6,567 nucleotides of DNA, from contig DBCY01000049.1 in the NCBI GenBank assembly GCA_002293295.1, positions 1 through 6,567 of the forward strand, given 5' to 3'. Source of the stretch: Ruminococcus sp. UBA946. GTDB taxonomy: Bacteria > Bacillota > Clostridia > Oscillospirales > Ruminococcaceae. Shown here in pieces: positions 4,505 through 6,567 of the stretch (within the stretch, counting starts at the first letter, position 1; each line of letters begins with the position of its first letter). A model generated the notes under the pieces. That model searched no databases. It was not told the DNA's origin and saw only the letters and a list, made by a program, of their open reading frames with translations. A program made the position numbers and the translations under genes.

Positions 4505-6016
4505 TTAGCCTCTTTTCTTAGCGATTATTGCAGCAGCTGCAAGAGCTACAGGAATAACTGCGAGAGCCACGGAAGCGTTACCGGTAGGAACGTTTTCTAC
4601 AGGAGTTTCTTCAACAACTTCGATAACTTCTTCTTCTTCCTCTTCAATAACTTCTTCTTCTTCGATTACATCTTCTTCAATGATTTCTTCGTCTTCGATT
4701 ATATCTTCTTCGCCTTCAACGGGAGCAGTTGTATCAACTGACTCATCAAGAGTGTTGGCAAGAACTACATCGAGGGAATCCCAGTACCAAGTATCAGAAG
4801 TGTAAAGGTTCATAGTGTTGAGGTAAGAAACGAAAGGATTGATAGCAGAACCGGAGTTGGTAGTCATAACATCTTCCCAGTTGAAGGAAAGTGTGCCTGC
4901 GCCGAAAGTGAAGGCATTAACGTCGGAAAGTGACATCGAGTAAACGCCGTTGATTACGAGAGCGCCGTTGAAAAGGTTGTAGAACTGGTAATCAGTGATA
5001 TAACCTGTATAGCCGGAAGTTTCGCCTGCATAAAGGTCATAAATCTGGTCACCAAAGCTCTTGTACTTGTCATCGCCTTCCCAGTCGTTATCAGTATAGG
5101 AACCGTTTTCCATAACGTTCTTGGTAGCGGTGTTGAAAGTAAAGGTAATATCGTCATAGTTAGCTATGGCGTCGTTAAGAACAGGTTTAACGTTAGCGTA
5201 GGAGAGTGAAGCACCTGTGAGTTCAGGCTTAACAAGACCGTTGGTATCGTCGCCGAGGTATCCGAGAAGTTCAGTACCGCCGGACATCTGAGTCCTGAAA
5301 GGATACTGGGTGTTGCCCTTTGCTATGAAAGCAGTTGCGAGAGGAGCGAACTGCCAGGCTTCGGTTACTCCGTATTCAACAACTTGAGTTTCTCTTGCGC
5401 CGCCTACACCGGCATAATAATCCATAACACCTACGCCGTATTCAATCTTGATTTGGTCTTTGTCGATAGGACCGTTGATAGCGGCGATATCGCCGGTTAC
5501 TTCATGTTCAATAACCCACTGAACATAAAGCTCAGAATCGTCAGCAAGGTCTACAACGCCTGCGAGGTCAAAAACTACTCTTTCCTGAGCATCAGAGGCT
5601 ACATTACTAGTTACTGTACTATAATCAGTACCCCAATACTGTGTTGTCATATTGCCCTGAGTAGTACCGAAATATCTTGAGAAGTTTTCGTTCCATTCGC
5701 CGTACTTATAAGTCTGGGTGAAGGTTTTGCCTGATTCTAAAGTACCCTTGATGGTAACTTCCTTTGTTCCCCATGCAGTAGCGTTAAGAGCGCCGCTGGT
5801 GTCGGAAAGAGCCAGTACCTGTTCTTCGCTGTCAAAATCGCCGATATCGTCGATTCTGTAGGAAAGGGTAACTGTACCGTTTGAGGATTTAAAATCAGTT
5901 CTAACCAAATTGTAGTGAAGAGTCTGTTCGCCGAAAGCTGCGGAAACGTTTGTAGCCATTGCAGATACGGCTACCGCGCTTGCTGCTACTGCAGCAATTG
6001 TCTTTTTCATGTTCAT
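4505..6016 (-). CDS. Exported surface protein with Glu-rich stalk and PTG-type C-terminal anchor
   Basis: Function unknown; cell-surface location is well supported. Residues 1-26 are a Sec signal peptide (KK, then an Ala/Val-rich core, cleavage likely after VSA). Residues about 27-425 form a large, cysteine-free, Asp/Asn/Tyr/Thr-rich extracellular region that looks beta-rich and matches no family I recognise. Residues 434-470 are extremely acidic (24 of 37 are Glu or Asp) and likely form an extended wall-spanning stalk. The tail has VPTGN (476-480), a hydrophobic segment (481-499) and KKRG, the layout of a sortase or membrane anchor, but the motif is VPTG instead of LPXTG. The start at 6016 has AAGGAGG (6031-6025) 8 nt upstream; Met3 is a less well spaced alternative. 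Two promoters upstream, a strong ribosome binding site and a good terminator suggest high, monocistronic expression, as for an abundant surface or S-layer-like protein. Confidence 0.85.
   Translation of the reverse strand: MNMKKTIAAVAASAVAVSAMATNVSAAFGEQTLHYNLVRTDFKSSNGTVTLSYRIDDIGDFDSEEQVLALSDTSGALNATAWGTKEVTIKGTLESGKTFTQTYKYGEWNENFSRYFGTTQGNMTTQYWGTDYSTVTSNVASDAQERVVFDLAGVVDLADDSELYVQWVIEHEVTGDIAAINGPIDKDQIKIEYGVGVMDYYAGVGGARETQVVEYGVTEAWQFAPLATAFIAKGNTQYPFRTQMSGGTELLGYLGDDTNGLVKPELTGASLSYANVKPVLNDAIANYDDITFTFNTATKNVMENGSYTDNDWEGDDKYKSFGDQIYDLYAGETSGYTGYITDYQFYNLFNGALVINGVYSMSLSDVNAFTFGAGTLSFNWEDVMTTNSGSAINPFVSYLNTMNLYTSDTWYWDSLDVVLANTLDESVDTTAPVEGEEDIIEDEEIIEEDVIEEEEVIEEEEEEVIEVVEETPVENVPTGNASVALAVIPVALAAAAIIAKKRG
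4620..4708 (-). repeat. GAA/GAG-rich repeat tract encoding the acidic stalk
   Basis: Runs of CTTCTTCTTC on the plus strand (GAA codons on the coding strand) alternate with ATA/ATT-type triplets. ATAACTTCTTCTTCTTC occurs twice. The triplet nature means slippage would change stalk length without breaking the frame. Confidence 0.6.
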
Positions 6017-6058
6017 GAAAAATTCCTCCTTGTTTTGTTTTGAGTTTTTTCTTTATTT

Positions 6059-6081
6059 ATTTCCAAAATTGAAATGGAAAT
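6059..6081 (-). promoter_or_regulatory. Leader hairpin upstream of the surface-protein gene
   Basis: ATTTCCA (6059-6065) and TGGAAAT (6075-6081) are perfect inverted repeats around a 9-nt loop, about 28 nt upstream of the Shine-Dalgarno sequence. In the mRNA this is a modest AU-rich stem that leaves the ribosome binding site free. A role in mRNA stability is possible but unproven. Confidence 0.3.
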
Positions 6082-6154
6082 CAAATAGTAACTGTGACTT
6101 AATGAATCTCATAAATAACGATATGTTTTTATGGACTCTTTACATCACGCTATA

Positions 6155-6183
6155 ATTTTAACATTCCGCGGCGAAAGTGTCAA
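6155..6183 (-). promoter_or_regulatory. Proximal promoter P1 of the surface-protein gene
   Basis: On the minus strand TTGACA (6183-6178) is followed after 17 bp by TAAAAT (6160-6155). TGT immediately before it forms an extended -10. Initiation near 6148 would give a leader of about 130 nt. The -35 overlaps the end of an ATGTACAT palindrome. Confidence 0.75.
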
Positions 6184-6233
6184 TGTACATCTGTTACAAA
6201 TTTAATTTTGTTTTTTTATAAATGATGTACATT
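6182..6233. promoter_or_regulatory. Paired ATGTACAT palindromes, candidate operators
   Basis: AATGTACATC (6182-6191) and GATGTACATT (6224-6233) are inverted copies, each with the self-complementary core ATGTACAT. The centres are 42 bp apart, four DNA turns, so proteins bound to both would face the same side. The proximal site touches the -35 box of P1. The distal promoter would transcribe across both, and there the two arms could pair as a 10-bp RNA stem. Regulation by a dimeric or looping repressor or activator is inferred. Confidence 0.45.
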
Positions 6234-6323
6234 TTTCACTGATTTTTAAAGCACATCATAAAAAAAGAATTAAAATCCGTAACTTACATGATTTTTTCGT
6301 AACAGGTTTGTAATTTTTACAGC

Positions 6324-6339
6324 ACTGATGAAAATCAGT
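6324..6339. repeat. Small hairpin ACTGAT-GAAA-ATCAGT in the long leader
   Basis: A perfect 6-bp stem with a GAAA loop on the plus strand (TTTC on the transcribed leader strand) lies within the transcript expected from P2. With the CGGA/TCCG pairing around 6352-6383 it gives the start of that leader some fold potential. No known riboswitch consensus is recognised. Confidence 0.3.
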
Positions 6340-6391
6340 TAAGCCACCTGCGGATTAATGAGGTATGCACCCTTTTTTCTCCGCCTTAGTT

Positions 6392-6420
6392 ATGATAACA
6401 CATATCGGGGGGGATGTCAA
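6392..6420 (-). promoter_or_regulatory. Distal promoter P2 with a seven-C tract in its spacer
   Basis: On the minus strand TTGACA (6420-6415) is followed after exactly 17 bp by TATCAT (6397-6392), with TGT in front making an extended -10. The spacer contains seven consecutive C on the minus strand (G at 6407-6413). Initiation near 6385 would give a leader of about 370 nt ahead of the surface-protein start, with no open reading frame of note inside it. Confidence 0.65.
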
Positions 6421-6502
6421 CGATAAAAATTTTCAAATTTTTTTGTTAAATACTGTTCGTATTTGTAGAACATTACTTATAATCGGGTATACTATATTAA
6501 AA

Positions 6503-6567
6503 GTGTGGAGTGTGGAGTTTGGAGTTTGGAGTGTGGAGTGTGGAGTGTGGAGTTTGGAGTGTGGAGT
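6503..6567. repeat. Heptanucleotide tandem repeat, GTGTGGA/GTTTGGA
   Basis: Nine complete 7-bp units begin at 6503 and a tenth starts at the window edge. In order the units are T-G, T-G, T-T, T-T, T-G, T-G, T-G, T-T, T-G at the second and third bases (GTGTGGA = T-G, GTTTGGA = T-T); the rest of each unit is invariant. The array continues beyond the window. It lies over 80 bp upstream of promoter P2 and is non-coding here. Similar heptamer arrays are known between genes in cyanobacteria and other bacteria, generally with unknown role. Confidence 0.9.

Noticed and set aside
4484..4741. Plus-strand open frame of 85 codons rich in Phe and Asn
   Set aside because: It is antisense to the Glu-rich stalk of the surface protein; the Phe runs come from reading GAA repeats backwards. 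No ribosome binding site.
6324..6385. Known riboswitch in the distal leader
   Set aside because: Compared by eye with c-di-GMP, glycine, preQ1, fluoride, THF and NiCo consensus features; none matched.
6453..6473. LexA-like dyad TGTTC-N9-GAACA
   Set aside because: Arm spacing and flanks do not fit the CGAAC-N4-GTTCG box of Gram-positive LexA, and no SOS gene is adjacent.
6478..6493. Rightward promoter with TATAAT or TATACT before the heptamer repeat
   Set aside because: No -35 hexamer at 16-18 bp, no extended -10, and no gene downstream within the window.
6503..6567. CRISPR or telomere-like array reading of the heptamer repeat
   Set aside because: Units are 7 bp with no spacers; it is a simple tandem repeat.

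Overview
The window looks like chromosomal DNA from a gut-type member of the Clostridia, most likely Oscillospiraceae/Ruminococcaceae. The support is moderate AT-richness, strong AGGAGG-type ribosome binding sites, a Gram-positive lipoprotein, a DUF6062-like protein, and a surface protein ending in a PTG-type tail of a kind common in Ruminococcus relatives. No rRNA, tRNA, CRISPR array, transposase or phage gene is visible. Genus and species cannot be told from the sequence alone.

Left part (1-3295): a small conserved-type hypothetical gene (101-337, minus) diverges from a YfcE/MJ0936-type metallophosphodiesterase (433-909, plus). Their shared 95-bp promoter region contains an extended -10 inside an inverted repeat. 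A secreted SGNH/GDSL hydrolase lipoprotein (1045-2376) and a tandem two-domain GNAT acetyltransferase (2438-3295) follow on the plus strand. They may be partly co-transcribed, because I see no convincing promoter of their own and only a weak terminator after the phosphodiesterase.

Middle (3323-4504): a convergent minus-strand gene encodes a DUF6062-like protein with two identically spaced CxxC-x33-CxxH modules. It has a near-consensus promoter (TTGACA-17-TATACT). Behind that promoter lies the most unusual part of the window: about 260 bp (4091-4349) filled almost end to end with eight long perfect hairpins plus one small one. They are grouped in three clusters separated by TATARTGCG-like and ACTTCYTG-like linkers, with interleaved terminal inverted repeats. 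The array sits between the terminator of the next gene and the promoter of the DUF6062-like gene.

Right part (4505-6567): a minus-strand gene encodes a cysteine-free, exported surface protein of 503 aa with a Glu-rich stalk and a C-terminal anchor. Upstream are two good promoters, both with extended -10 elements. The proximal one abuts one of two ATGTACAT palindromes spaced 42 bp apart. The distal one has a run of seven G/C pairs inside its 17-bp spacer, a possible phase-variable switch. The window ends in a heptanucleotide tandem repeat (GTGTGGA/GTTTGGA) that runs off the edge.

Taken together the genes encode cell-envelope and housekeeping functions and not an obvious defence or biosynthetic system. 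The novelty lies in the non-coding DNA: the hairpin array, the surface-protein promoter region and the heptamer repeat.
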